Both the position numbers and the translations under genes were made by a program. Below, in pieces: positions 1-7,534 of a stretch of 34,126 nucleotides of DNA. Under the pieces are notes generated by a model that was given only the letters and a program-made list of their open reading frames with translations, searched no databases and was not told the origin of the DNA. Source of the stretch: Terriglobia bacterium. Lineage in GTDB: Bacteria; Acidobacteriota; Terriglobia; Terriglobales; Acidobacteriaceae. The stretch lies in assembly GCA_020073285.1 (NCBI GenBank), contig JAIQFM010000028.1, positions 1 through 34,126 on the forward strand, read 5' to 3'. Each line of letters opens with the position of its first letter. Within the stretch, counting starts at the first letter, position 1.

Positions 1-852
1 CAGGATGTGTACCAGGAATTTCCGTCGGTGCAGATGATCGCCGAGGAATCCACGGCGTGGCCGATGGTGTCGAAACCGACTTACCTGGGCGGACTCGGCT
101 TCGGCCTCAAATGGGACATGGGCTGGATGCATGACACCCTGGTGTACATGAGCAAAGACCCCATCCACCGGCGCTTTCACCATCACGTGCTGACGTTTCG
201 CGGCCTGTACGCGTTCACGGAGAATTTCTTACTGCCGCTGTCGCATGACGAGGTGGTGCACGGCAAGGGCTCGCTGTTGGGCAAGATGCCCGGCGACCTG
301 TGGCAGAAATATGCCAACCTGCGGCTTCTGTACGGTTACATGTGGGCGCAAAGCGGCAAGAAATTGCTGTTCATGGGCGGGGAATTCGGACAGTGGCCGG
401 AGTGGAACCACGACTCCAGCGTGGAATGGGAGGTGCTCCAGTATCCCGATCACGCCGGCGTGTTGAAGTGGGTCGAGGACCTGAACCGGACGTTGCGCGA
501 AGAGCCGGCGCTGCACGTGCTCGACACGGATCCGCGCGGCTTCGAGTGGGTGGATGCCAACGACGGGGATAACAGCGCGCTCACCTTCCTGCGCAAGACC
601 GAAAACCCCGACGACACCATCCTGGTGGCGCTGAACTTCACGCCCGTGCCGCGCGAGAACTATCGCGTAGGGGTGCCGCAGGCCGGATATTGGCGCGAGT
701 TGCTCAACAGCGACGGCGAGATGTATGGCGGGTCCGGGATCGGCAACGGCGGCGGCTGCAACTCCGAACCCATCCCCTGGCACAACCAGTCCTGCTCGAT
801 CGACCTTACACTGCCACCCCTGGGGGCACTCTACTTAAAGCGGCAACGGTAG
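1..852 (+). CDS. glgB: 1,4-alpha-glucan branching enzyme, C-terminal part (5' end outside window)
   Basis: The frame is open from base 1, so this is the 3' part (283 codons plus stop) of a longer gene. It is a GH13 glycogen branching enzyme, which cuts alpha-1,4 glucan chains and re-attaches them through alpha-1,6 bonds in the cytoplasm. Seen in the sequence: MIAEEST near residue 12 holds the Glu expected to be the catalytic acid/base, and [10 protein letters not shown] near residue 81 holds the conserved His-Asp of the active site. [12 protein letters not shown] and EWNHDSS are hallmark GlgB strings. The C-terminal all-beta domain ends in [13 protein letters not shown]. The Asp nucleophile and N-terminal CBM48 domain lie upstream of the window. 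It is convergent with the ArsR gene that follows. Family identity is secure. Confidence 0.95.
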   Translation, partial: QDVYQEFPSVQMIAEESTAWPMVSKPTYLGGLGFGLKWDMGWMHDTLVYMSKDPIHRRFHHHVLTFRGLYAFTENFLLPLSHDEVVHGKGSLLGKMPGDLWQKYANLRLLYGYMWAQSGKKLLFMGGEFGQWPEWNHDSSVEWEVLQYPDHAGVLKWVEDLNRTLREEPALHVLDTDPRGFEWVDANDGDNSALTFLRKTENPDDTILVALNFTPVPRENYRVGVPQAGYWRELLNSDGEMYGGSGIGNGGGCNSEPIPWHNQSCSIDLTLPPLGALYLKRQR

Positions 853-878
853 TCGCGGCTTACAGATTCTGCCGCGAC
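852..878 (+). terminator. stem-loop directly after glgB stop
   Basis: GTCGCGGC (852-859) and GCCGCGAC (871-878) form a perfect 8-bp stem with an 11-nt loop, starting on the last base of the glgB stop codon. No T-run follows, so intrinsic termination is uncertain. It may only stabilise the 3' end. Confidence 0.3.
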
Positions 879-947
879 ATCCGGCGGCTGGCTTGTTCCT
901 TGCTCCGCTTCAACCTGCCGCAAGGACATTGATCTCACTCCAGGCAC

Positions 948-1286
948 TCAATCTTCGACGAACAACTTCAGCCTGGACAGGGTCTGATCCCACTGCTGGG
1001 AGACGAAATCGAGGTATTCCCTAATTTCTTCAATCGGCTGCCGATCGAACTCGAATAGGCTCTCGCGACCCGTACGGACGCTGTGCACGATTCCCACACA
1101 CTCCAACACTCGAAGATGCTTGGTGATCGCCTGCCGGGTCAGCTTGGAACCCTGCGTTAGCTGAGAGATCGAATAAGGCTGCCCACCACAGAGCTTGGCA
1201 ACCAACGAGAGCCGCGTCTCGTCGCCCAGGGCGGCAAATACGGGTGCGCGAGGCCGCCGTTTGGCGTTACGACGTTGGTGCGACAT
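948..1286 (-). CDS. ArsR-family winged-helix transcriptional regulator
   Basis: A 112-aa protein. FAALGDETRLSLVAKL (residues 17-32) is the classic ArsR/SmtB first helix. Residues 39-67, containing SISQLTQ and TRQAITKHLRVLE, form the helix-turn-helix and recognition helix, followed by a short wing (GRESLFEFD). The ELCVCDL-type metal site is absent and the two cysteines (33 and 63) are not in a metal motif, so this belongs to the non-metal ArsR group often paired with AHSA1/SRPBCC proteins. Its start lies 20 nt inside the 3' end of the SRPBCC gene upstream, so the two are translationally coupled. It probably binds the GCAACC-N4-GGTTGC dyads in front of the operon and represses itself (inference). 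Confidence 0.86.
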   Translation of the reverse strand: MSHQRRNAKRRPRAPVFAALGDETRLSLVAKLCGGQPYSISQLTQGSKLTRQAITKHLRVLECVGIVHSVRTGRESLFEFDRQPIEEIREYLDFVSQQWDQTLSRLKLFVED

Positions 1287-1719
1287 GGTTCTCGATGTTC
1301 TTCATTTGTTCCGTCCAACCGCCGTCATTCCCGCGGAATGCTTCGAGGCGGCGGTCGCTGGGGATCTTGTCGAAGCCGGACTCGGTGAGCAGAAGCAGCG
1401 TACCGCTCGCGGTCTTCTCCAGCCTGAATTCGACGAGTGTGGGCGTCTCCTTCGAGTAATCTATCGTGGGATCGACGGAATAAGGATGCCAGGTGAAGGA
1501 AAAGAGCCGTTCCGGCTCCATTTTCTGCACGACAGCCTCCCATTTGAGGTGCTCGTAGCCGGGGTAGGTAATCTGGCCGCGCGAGACCTGACCCGGTACG
1601 AACGGGCCATCCAGTTTCACGCGAAACCACTGGCCAAACTCACGGTAGTCGGTCAGCGCACGCCAGACCCGCGATACTGGCGCCTTGAGTTCGATGCGCT
1701 TCTCAATCTGGTAATTCAT
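1267..1719 (-). CDS. SRPBCC (AHSA1-like) domain protein
   Basis: A 150-aa protein. The N-terminal pattern IEKRIELKAPVSRVWRALTD, the central GQITYPGYEHLKWEAVV and the terminal WTEQMKNIENHV helix are typical of AHSA1-type START-like folds, which form a hydrophobic ligand cavity. The ligand and activity are unknown. The ATG at 1719 is chosen because GGAGG lies at 1730-1734, 10 nt upstream. An in-frame start further upstream would place the operators and promoter inside the coding region. It is the first gene of the operon with the ArsR gene. Family knowledge suggests a small-molecule sensor or stress-related binding protein, and the pair is a common two-gene unit. Confidence 0.85.
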   Translation of the reverse strand: MNYQIEKRIELKAPVSRVWRALTDYREFGQWFRVKLDGPFVPGQVSRGQITYPGYEHLKWEAVVQKMEPERLFSFTWHPYSVDPTIDYSKETPTLVEFRLEKTASGTLLLLTESGFDKIPSDRRLEAFRGNDGGWTEQMKNIENHVAPTS

Positions 1720-1725
1720 CTTTAA

Positions 1726-1741
1726 GCAACCTCCGGGTTGC
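1726..1741. promoter_or_regulatory. proximal operator dyad, GCAACC-N4-GGTTGC
   Basis: A perfect 6+6 bp inverted repeat with spacer TCCG. It lies just downstream of the predicted -10 and contains the GGAGG ribosome-binding site of the SRPBCC gene (1730-1734). A bound repressor would block transcription start. In RNA the same dyad can fold and cover the ribosome-binding site. It shares its arms exactly with the distal dyad. ArsR binding is inferred. Confidence 0.6.
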
Positions 1742-1770
1742 ATATTATCCCAGCCCGGCATAAAAAGCAA
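1742..1770 (-). promoter_or_regulatory. sigma70-type promoter of SRPBCC-arsR operon
   Basis: On the minus strand, TTGCTT (1770-1765) and TAATAT (1747-1742) are separated by 17 bp. An overlapping GATAAT (1749-1744) is an alternative -10. The -35 shares bases with the distal dyad and the -10 abuts the proximal one, the layout of a tightly repressed promoter. Confidence 0.5.
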
Positions 1771-1782
1771 CCTCGTGGTTGC
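1767..1782. promoter_or_regulatory. distal operator dyad, GCAACC-N4-GGTTGC
   Basis: A perfect 6+6 bp inverted repeat with spacer TCGT, centred 41 bp (about four helical turns) from the proximal dyad and overlapping the -35. A further half-site, GCAACC, occurs at 1794-1799. Two same-face copies of one palindrome at one promoter strongly suggest cooperative repressor binding, most simply by the ArsR protein encoded in the operon. Confidence 0.6.
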
Positions 1783-1976
1783 ACTTTCCAGTAGCAACCC
1801 TCACTGCCCATTCCGGGAACGCCGTCTGCCCAATCAGCCGTGTCGTGCGTCACCGAACTCCGGCTTCCGCGCAACGTATAAAGAAGTATGCGGATGGAGG
1901 TGGGCATCTTCGCGCCCTGGGCGCCATCGGGGTGATCAACATCATGCTGGTATCGGTGGAGTTAAGCGTTGGGCAG
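1783..1976. other. intergenic stretch between SRPBCC promoter and next terminator
   Basis: About 190 bp with no gene I can support. It holds a GCAACC half-site at 1794-1799. A plus-strand frame around 1905-1970 reads ALGAIGVINIMLVSVELS, which is faintly reminiscent of an ACT domain, but it has no credible start or extent. Confidence 0.4.
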
Positions 1977-2005
1977 ACAAACAGGCACGGCCATGCGCCG
2001 TGCCT
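1977..2005 (-). terminator. probable intrinsic terminator after the 226-aa membrane protein
   Basis: GGCACGGC (1984-1991) pairs perfectly with GCCGTGCC (1997-2004) around a 5-nt loop, extended by one A-T pair. On the minus strand it is followed by TGTTTGT, a moderate T-tract. It lies about 30 nt past the stop codon of the minus-strand gene ending at 2036. Confidence 0.5.
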
Positions 2006-2035
2006 TGCTCTGCCATCGTGGGGAGGCGCTGGGAG

Positions 2036-2716
2036 CTAGTCGCTCATCACCTGCCAGGAACCCTTGTCGGTCTTGATCAGGTTGACGGCCACCTTCCTGG
2101 CGTCGCCGTGATAGAAATTGGCGCCGTATTTTTCGATCAGCGTCTGCGTCTCCCAGATGTTGAAGCTCTTGATCGACTGCCCGTTGGCATCGAACAGGTC
2201 GCCCACCGGCGTCGGATCCCATTTCCAGGCGTATTCGACCCGCGCCATGCTGGGGCCGTTCATGGTGACCTTGGTGATCTCCACCAGCTTGCGGCGCGCC
2301 AGGGGTACGGACATAGCTACCGTCCCGTCTTTTTCCTGGTTCTTCTGGAACTCGGGGAAGCCGGTCAGTTCCTTTTCACCTTTGGGCGTCAGCGCGATGT
2401 TATAGACCTCGCCTTTGCCTTTAGCGGTCGTGACTTTCACCAGGCCGGCCTTTTCCAGCAGCTTGTAATGCGGATCGCGCGGTTTTTCGTTGATGCTGGG
2501 CTTGACCGCGCCGGTGTGGAAGCGCAGCAGCGCCGGACCTTGCGCCTTCAGGACGGCGCTGACCACGGTGGTCGCCTCCTGCTGGGTCAGGACCTTTTTC
2601 GACTGCACAAACCAGTAGCCCGCGGTGCCGATGATGACGCCCGCCAGGGCCAGAATCAGCAACAGCGGAACGACGGTTGAAGATTTCTGCTCAAGTTCCA
2701 GTTCCTGTTCGAACAT
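2036..2716 (-). CDS. unrecognised single-span membrane protein
   Basis: 226 aa, and I do not recognise the family. The ATG at 2716 is chosen because a GGAGGAG ribosome-binding site sits just upstream. Residues 1-14 are charged (FEQELELEQ). Residues 15-38 form one hydrophobic span (VVPLLLILALAGVIIGTAGYW), and the remaining ~185 residues are soluble and most likely outside the cytoplasm. The soluble part has a conserved-looking PHYKLLEKAGLVKV segment, a GEVYNIALTPKGEKEL segment resembling a winged-helix or 'hypothetical lipoprotein' beta turn, and a terminal SWQVMSD. It is divergent from the glycan locus, with a CRP-like dyad between the two. Function is not assignable from sequence. Confidence 0.75.
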   Translation of the reverse strand: MFEQELELEQKSSTVVPLLLILALAGVIIGTAGYWFVQSKKVLTQQEATTVVSAVLKAQGPALLRFHTGAVKPSINEKPRDPHYKLLEKAGLVKVTTAKGKGEVYNIALTPKGEKELTGFPEFQKNQEKDGTVAMSVPLARRKLVEITKVTMNGPSMARVEYAWKWDPTPVGDLFDANGQSIKSFNIWETQTLIEKYGANFYHGDARKVAVNLIKTDKGSWQVMSD

Positions 2717-2779
2717 AGGCTCCTCCGCCTTACGCGGTACCGGTAACATGCCAGTATTCCGCCGGTTGTCGCCAGTTGC

Positions 2780-2795
2780 TGTGACCCACGTCACC
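2780..2795. promoter_or_regulatory. CRP/FNR-family-like operator
   Basis: TGTGA-CCCACG-TCACC matches nine of ten core positions of the TGTGA-N6-TCACA pattern bound by Crp-type regulators, and has a perfect GTGAC-N4-GTCAC dyad within it. It lies between the divergent 226-aa membrane protein and the first glycosyltransferase. Which gene it serves is unknown. Confidence 0.35.
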
Positions 2796-2902
2796 TGCAG
2801 GAGTGAGTTCAGCCGCTCCAGTTCGGCCAGCGTTTAGCGCCGGTTTTTCGGCGCGCCGCGTTTTTTGCCCTTCGTTGACCGCCCCAAGCAGCGCCGTCTG
2901 GA

Positions 2903-2908
2903 TATAAT
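2903..2908 (+). promoter_or_regulatory. -10 element before the glycan locus
   Basis: A perfect TATAAT, about 35 nt before the ATG at 2943. TTGACC at 2875-2880 is too far (22 bp) to be an ideal -35. The -10 falls inside the longer open frame that begins at 2865, which supports the later start. Confidence 0.35.
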
Positions 2909-2942
2909 CGTCGCAGCCATTGCAGACTTCCTTGGTTCACGG

Positions 2943-4265
2943 ATGCCCACAGTAGCGCCCCGCGCAGTCATTGACAGCACATCGGCGAAGCCGCGTCCCG
3001 GAGCGAAGGTGGTGCTCAGCCATCCCGGCACCGGCCCCTTCGTGCAACATGCCGCCCGCGCCCTGCAGGAAGCCGGACTACTGGCGGCCTACGTTACCAG
3101 CTTCCATTACGACCGCAACAGCGCGCTGGGAAAATTTCTGCGCTCGGCGATGGGACTGGTCCGGAGCGACGCTGAACTGCAACTCTCGCGCCGCGCGATC
3201 ACCGAGGTGCCGCTGGAACTGGTACACAGCCACCCGACGCCGGAAATCATTCGCATGGCAGCCGTCAAGGGCATGGATCCGATCACGACGGACCGCGTGT
3301 GGGAGGTCACGGAGAAATGGTTCGATCGTATCGTCGCCGACCGGCACGTGCCGGGAGCAGACGCCGTTTACGGTTATGAGCATGCGTGCCTGGCGACATT
3401 CGAGGCCGCAAAACGTCAGGGCGCACGTTGCATCTACGAAATGCCGATCACCCACCACGCCACCACGGCGGATTATCTGCAAGAAGAGTTTGCGCGTTTT
3501 CCGTCGGCCCAGGGCGCGCGCGACGTCCATCTGCGAAGGCTGGCGGGCAGGCGCAACCTGCGCAAGGATCGCGAGCTGGAACTTTCCGACATGGTGGTGT
3601 GCAATTCCAGTTTCACTCGCGAGTCGCTGGTGCGCGCTGGGATTGCGAAGGAAAAGATCATCATGGTGCCGCTGGGAGCTCCCGCGGTGTGGAGCGGCGA
3701 CGAGAAGCGCAGCGCGGGACCGTTCGTATTTCTCAGCGCTGGAACACAGTCGGTGCGCAAGGGCGTGCACTATCTGCTCGACGCGTGGCGAAGGCTGGGA
3801 CCGTGGCACGACATGGAGCTATGGCTGGTCGGGGAGATGGCATTGCCGCCGGAGTTGGTCGCCGACCTGCCCGGCACGGTTGTAATGCGCCGCTCCCTGC
3901 CCAGGCCGGAATTGTTCGAACTCTATCGCCGTGCGGGTGCGCTGGTCTTTCCTTCCTTATGCGAAGGATTCGGCATGGTGATCACCGAAGCCATGTCGCA
4001 GGGATTGCCCGTGATCACCACGGCGAATACCGCCGGGCCCGACTTCATCGAACACGGCCGCAGCGGTTTCCTGGTTCCCATCCGTGACGCCGACCGGCTG
4101 GCGGAAACGATGAGGTGGTGCTTCGAGCACCCCGGGCAGATGGAAGAAGTCTCACGCGCGGCGAAGCGGGCGGCGGCCCGCTGGCAGTGGAGCGACTACC
4201 GCGCGGGGCTGGGCCGGGCGGTGCTCGACTTCCTGCAACAGCCGAAAACAACTCTGGAGAGGTGA
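2943..4265 (+). CDS. GT4-type glycosyltransferase (GT-B fold)
   Basis: 440 aa from the ATG at 2943. The frame is open from 2865, but that extension contains the TATAAT and does not look coding. The N-terminal half is an acceptor domain (VVLSHPGTGPFVQHAARAL). The C-terminal half has FVFLSAGTQSVRKGVHYLLDAW, the usual start of the donor Rossmann domain. It also has EGFGMVITEAMSQGLPVITT, the E-x7-E nucleotide-sugar motif of GT4 retaining enzymes, then GPDFIEHGRSGFLVP. It should transfer a sugar from a nucleotide donor to a lipid-linked or growing glycan on the cytoplasmic face. It is the first gene of the glycan locus and overlaps the ribosome-binding site of the methyltransferase that follows. 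Donor and acceptor cannot be read from sequence. Confidence 0.88.
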   Translation: MPTVAPRAVIDSTSAKPRPGAKVVLSHPGTGPFVQHAARALQEAGLLAAYVTSFHYDRNSALGKFLRSAMGLVRSDAELQLSRRAITEVPLELVHSHPTPEIIRMAAVKGMDPITTDRVWEVTEKWFDRIVADRHVPGADAVYGYEHACLATFEAAKRQGARCIYEMPITHHATTADYLQEEFARFPSAQGARDVHLRRLAGRRNLRKDRELELSDMVVCNSSFTRESLVRAGIAKEKIIMVPLGAPAVWSGDEKRSAGPFVFLSAGTQSVRKGVHYLLDAWRRLGPWHDMELWLVGEMALPPELVADLPGTVVMRRSLPRPELFELYRRAGALVFPSLCEGFGMVITEAMSQGLPVITTANTAGPDFIEHGRSGFLVPIRDADRLAETMRWCFEHPGQMEEVSRAAKRAAARWQWSDYRAGLGRAVLDFLQQPKTTLER

Positions 4266-4266
4266 C

Positions 4267-4995
4267 TTGCACAAGCTGAAGCTGATTGCGAAAGACGTGT
4301 TTTTCCCGGGCCTTGATCTTCACACGCGCTGCCGTTACCGCGTCCTGAAGGAATTCATCCGCCCCGGTCCAATCGACACGCTGGACGCGGGGTCGGGCAA
4401 TGGGGCGCTGAGCTACTTGGCGTACCGGAAGGGCAACCGCGTGCTGGGTGTGACCGCGTTGGCCCGCGAGGTGGCCGACACTACGGCACTGTTCCGGGCG
4501 CGCGGCATTCCCGCCAAGCGGGTGGAATTTCGCGAGATGAACATCTACGACTTGCGCTCGCTGAACCGGCGCTTCGACCAGATTATCTGCAGCGAAACCC
4601 TGGAGCATATCCGGCGCGACCGCGAGGTGGTGCAGATGTTCGCCGACTTGCTCAACCCCGGTGGGCGACTGCTGCTGTGCTGCCCGCATGCGCTGCACCC
4701 GGAGCACAACCTGGGACGCACCGACGAGCCGGAGACCGGGTACCATGTGCGCGACGGCTACACTTTCTCGAGCTACGAGGAAATCCTGCAACCGGCGGGC
4801 TTCACGATCATGCACAAGATCGGCCTCGGTTCACCGGTAGTCGTCTGGCAGGATCGTGGGCTGCGATGGCTTCGCCATAAGGTGGGCGACGCCGGCGCTT
4901 TTCCGGCGTTCCTGCTCTTACTGCCTTTTGGCTGGCTAGACTACCGCGATCCCAAGATCCCGTTTTCGGTGGCGGTGGTCGCGGAAAAACGTTGA
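4267..4995 (+). CDS. class I SAM-dependent methyltransferase
   Basis: 242 aa. The start is TTG at 4267, directly after the previous stop, with GGAGAGG at 4256-4262 as ribosome-binding site. Motif I is DAGSGNGALSYLAY (about residue 40). IICSETLEHIRRD is the motif IV/post-II region of Methyltransf_11-type enzymes, and LLNPGGRLLLCCPH is motif VI. The C-terminal YTFSSYEEILQPAGF is usual for this group. It likely O- or N-methylates a sugar or a lipid-linked intermediate, judged from its place between two glycosyltransferases. A quinone-type or small-molecule substrate cannot be ruled out by sequence alone. Confidence 0.88.
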   Translation: MHKLKLIAKDVFFPGLDLHTRCRYRVLKEFIRPGPIDTLDAGSGNGALSYLAYRKGNRVLGVTALAREVADTTALFRARGIPAKRVEFREMNIYDLRSLNRRFDQIICSETLEHIRRDREVVQMFADLLNPGGRLLLCCPHALHPEHNLGRTDEPETGYHVRDGYTFSSYEEILQPAGFTIMHKIGLGSPVVVWQDRGLRWLRHKVGDAGAFPAFLLLLPFGWLDYRDPKIPFSVAVVAEKR

Positions 4996-5002
4996 GGACG
5001 GC

Positions 5003-6241
5003 GTGCGCGTCTGCCTGATTGGACCGACTCACCCCTGCCACAATCCGCGCTTGGTGCGCGAGGCCGACACTCTGGCCGAGCGTGGCCACGAAGTGCGCGT
5101 GGTGGCCGTGCGCTCGGTTCGTGAACTGGTCGCCGATGATGAGAGGCTGATGGCGACGCGCAAATGGCGGCTCTCGACCGCCAACATTCAGCGCTCGCCC
5201 TGGCCTCACCGCATTCGCGCCATTCCCGCGCGCCTGCGGCTTGAATCGGCGGCTCGTTCGTTTCAAAGGACCGGATCGGCCGCCGACGCGGAGATTGCGC
5301 TTTGCGAAGCTGCTCCGGAACTACTGCGTTTAGCGGTGCGCGAACCCGCTGAGTGGTTCATCGCGCACACCCAGACGGTGCTGGCGACCGCGGCCCACGC
5401 GACACGCAAATGGAACGCGCGCCTCGGATTCGACTGCGAAGACCTGCTCTCCGAAACCGACCTGCCGGACCCCGAGGTGGTTCGCGTGCTCGAGCGCGCG
5501 TACCTCCCCGCCTGCGACTACGTCTCCGCCGCCTCGCCGGTCATGGCCGAGCGCTTGCAGCAGCAGTACCAGATCCCTGCGCCAACCGTGCTCTACAACG
5601 TATTTCCCCTGGCAATGGCGACAGGGTTAAAGCCGCCGGAGCAGCGTCCCCCGAACGCGTGCCTGCGCCTGCACTGGTCGGGCCAGACCGCCGGACCGGG
5701 CAAGGGGCTGGAGGAGGCGATCAAGGCCGCCGCGCTGGCCGGTGGAGGCGTAGAGGTATTTATCCGCGGTACGCCGTGGGGCGATTTCCAGGCAACCCTG
5801 TCCCGCATGGCCCGCGAAAAAAATGTCCCGCTGACCTTTCTTCCGCACGTCCCCCACGACGAACTGGTGGGCACAATGGGACAGTTCGATATCGGCCTTG
5901 CGCTGGAGCGCGCCTCCGACCGCAACTACTCCATCACCGTAACCAACAAGTTCTTCAGCTACATGCTGGCCGGGTTGGCAATTGCCGCAACTGATACTCC
6001 AGGCCAGCGCGAGGTCCTGCAGCAGGTGCCGGCCGCCGGTTTTATCTATCCATGCGGATGTCCGGAGGCGCTCGCTGAGCAATTTCGGCGCTGGCGCGAC
6101 AATCGGGACAGCCTGCTCACCGCGCAGCGCGCCGCCTGGCTGGCCGCCCGCGATCGCTATTGCTGGGACGTGGAAAAAGCGAAATACCTGGCGCTGTTTG
6201 AACGACCGGCTGCTCGTCAGGCGGTCACTTGCGCAACTTGA
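5003..6241 (+). CDS. GT4-like glycosyltransferase
   Basis: 412 aa from the GTG at 5003, with GAGGA at 4994-4998. It begins MRVCLIGPTHPCHNPRLVREADTL, the first beta strand and glycine loop of a GT-B N-terminal domain. RLHWSGQTAGPGKGLEEAIKAA starts the donor domain, and FSYMLAGLAIAATDTPGQREV replaces the usual E-x7-E region. That signature is weaker than in its neighbours, so the catalytic glutamates are less certain. It lies 7 nt after the methyltransferase. After its stop at 6241 there are about 185 bp before the export gene, with an internal promoter candidate. Its role in building the repeat unit is inferred from context. Confidence 0.84.
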   Translation: MRVCLIGPTHPCHNPRLVREADTLAERGHEVRVVAVRSVRELVADDERLMATRKWRLSTANIQRSPWPHRIRAIPARLRLESAARSFQRTGSAADAEIALCEAAPELLRLAVREPAEWFIAHTQTVLATAAHATRKWNARLGFDCEDLLSETDLPDPEVVRVLERAYLPACDYVSAASPVMAERLQQQYQIPAPTVLYNVFPLAMATGLKPPEQRPPNACLRLHWSGQTAGPGKGLEEAIKAAALAGGGVEVFIRGTPWGDFQATLSRMAREKNVPLTFLPHVPHDELVGTMGQFDIGLALERASDRNYSITVTNKFFSYMLAGLAIAATDTPGQREVLQQVPAAGFIYPCGCPEALAEQFRRWRDNRDSLLTAQRAAWLAARDRYCWDVEKAKYLALFERPAARQAVTCAT

Positions 6242-6345
6242 GCGTAACCAGAAGCTGGAGTGCAAGGTGGAAGACGGAATCCGGCGGGACTCTTGTTCCC
6301 TGCAAGTCCCGAGCAACCTCAGTCCGCCACGAACGCGTCCAGGTG

Positions 6346-6374
6346 TTTACGTCCGCGCTGTGGTTCACTAGAAT
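6346..6374 (+). promoter_or_regulatory. promoter of the export gene
   Basis: TTTACG (6346-6351), 17 bp, TAGAAT (6369-6374). The predicted start near 6381 gives a leader of about 45 nt to the ATG at 6427. The -10 region TTCACTAGAATGGC matches 12 of 14 bases of the carbamoyltransferase promoter, and the -35 is identical. Confidence 0.45.
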
Positions 6375-6426
6375 GGCAGCACCTGCGCCCTGGAACTCAA
6401 GTCGTAAGAATTTTGAGGTCGTACCC

Positions 6427-7485
6427 ATGCCGTTGTTCCCGTCATCTGTCATTCGCCGAGTCTGGATCGCCCTTCTTTCTCTCACCATGCTGTCGGTTGC
6501 GAGCTTCGCGCAGGAGGAGCGGCCGCCCGACGCCGGCCCGCCGCCGCCGCAACAGATCCAGCCCACGACCCCGGTCGATCCAAACGCTCCCGCGCCCGAA
6601 GTTCCGGGGGCGGCGCCGGGGGCGGCGCCCGCGAGGATACAAATATCCTCTCCCGCCTCCAGCACTCCGGCGGAGATGCTCATCGGTCCCGGCGACGATG
6701 GCGACATGAACGTTTTTTCCATGCCCGAATTGACCACGCACTTCCGCGTGGAGGCCAGCGGCGATGTGAACCTGCCGCTGATCGGCAAGTTTCATATCGC
6801 GGGTATGCCGGCCGACGCTGCCCAGGCCGCCCTGGAGAAAAAGTATGAAGAGGGTGGCTTCCTGCGGAGTCCTCACATCACCATCTTCATCAAGGAGTAC
6901 ACCACCCAGGGGATCTCGGTGCTCGGGGAAGTAAACCGCCCGGGCATCTATTCCGCCTTGAATGCGCGCCGCCTGTACGACCTGTTCCTGATTGCCGGTG
7001 GCCTAACGCCTCGCGCCGGCAAGACGGTCACCATTACCCACACCAAAGATCCTGAGAATCCGGTAGTCGTCACCCTCGATCACGGCGGGATCAATGCGAA
7101 CCAGGGCAACGTGGAAATCCAACCCGGCGACACCATCATGATTTCGCGCGCCGGCGTGGTCTACGTCATCGGTGAAGTGAACCGTCCCGGGGTGTTCGTC
7201 ATGGAAAGCACACAGGTCGCCAGCATGTTACAGATGCTAGCCTTGGCCGCCGGTCCTACGCGCATGGCGGCGCTGGGTCATACGCGCCTCATCCGCCGCA
7301 CCCCCAAGGGGCTGGAGAGCAAGGACGTTGACCTCAAGAAGATCATGCAGGCCAAGGGCGCCGACATTGATGTTCAGGCGGAGGACATCGTGTACGTGCC
7401 TCCGAGCCGGGGCAAAGCGGCCATAGAGCGCGGCTCGGGTTCGGTGTTGAGCATGTTGACCAATCTTGCCCTCTACCATTTCTGA
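6427..7485 (+). CDS. polysaccharide export protein, Wza-like, with two SLBB domains
   Basis: 352 aa from the ATG at 6427 (GAGG eight bases upstream). The start is set by a signal peptide (RRVWIALLSLTMLSVASFA, cleavage near residue 28). A Pro/Ala-rich linker (about residues 30-80) leads into a Poly_export domain from about 84 to 155 (LIGPGDD, VNLPLIGKFHIAG). Two SLBB domains follow, at about 160-225 (GEVNRPGIYS) and 245-310 (GEVNRPGVFV). These proteins form or cap the outer-membrane channel through which capsule or exopolysaccharide leaves. There is no lipobox cysteine after the signal, so it is not an obvious lipoprotein as Wza is. It is longer at the N terminus than minimal Wza-type proteins. 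It has its own promoter inside the locus. Confidence 0.9.
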   Translation: MPLFPSSVIRRVWIALLSLTMLSVASFAQEERPPDAGPPPPQQIQPTTPVDPNAPAPEVPGAAPGAAPARIQISSPASSTPAEMLIGPGDDGDMNVFSMPELTTHFRVEASGDVNLPLIGKFHIAGMPADAAQAALEKKYEEGGFLRSPHITIFIKEYTTQGISVLGEVNRPGIYSALNARRLYDLFLIAGGLTPRAGKTVTITHTKDPENPVVVTLDHGGINANQGNVEIQPGDTIMISRAGVVYVIGEVNRPGVFVMESTQVASMLQMLALAAGPTRMAALGHTRLIRRTPKGLESKDVDLKKIMQAKGADIDVQAEDIVYVPPSRGKAAIERGSGSVLSMLTNLALYHF

Positions 7486-7534
7486 GGAGGATCGCCAGCA
7501 TCTTGCGCACATCACCGGTCGGCGTCCTTTTCGC

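Noticed and set aside
1905-1975. Faint ACT-domain-like string in a plus-strand frame
   Set aside because: Short, without start or neighbours of that family; similarity too weak to call a pseudogene.
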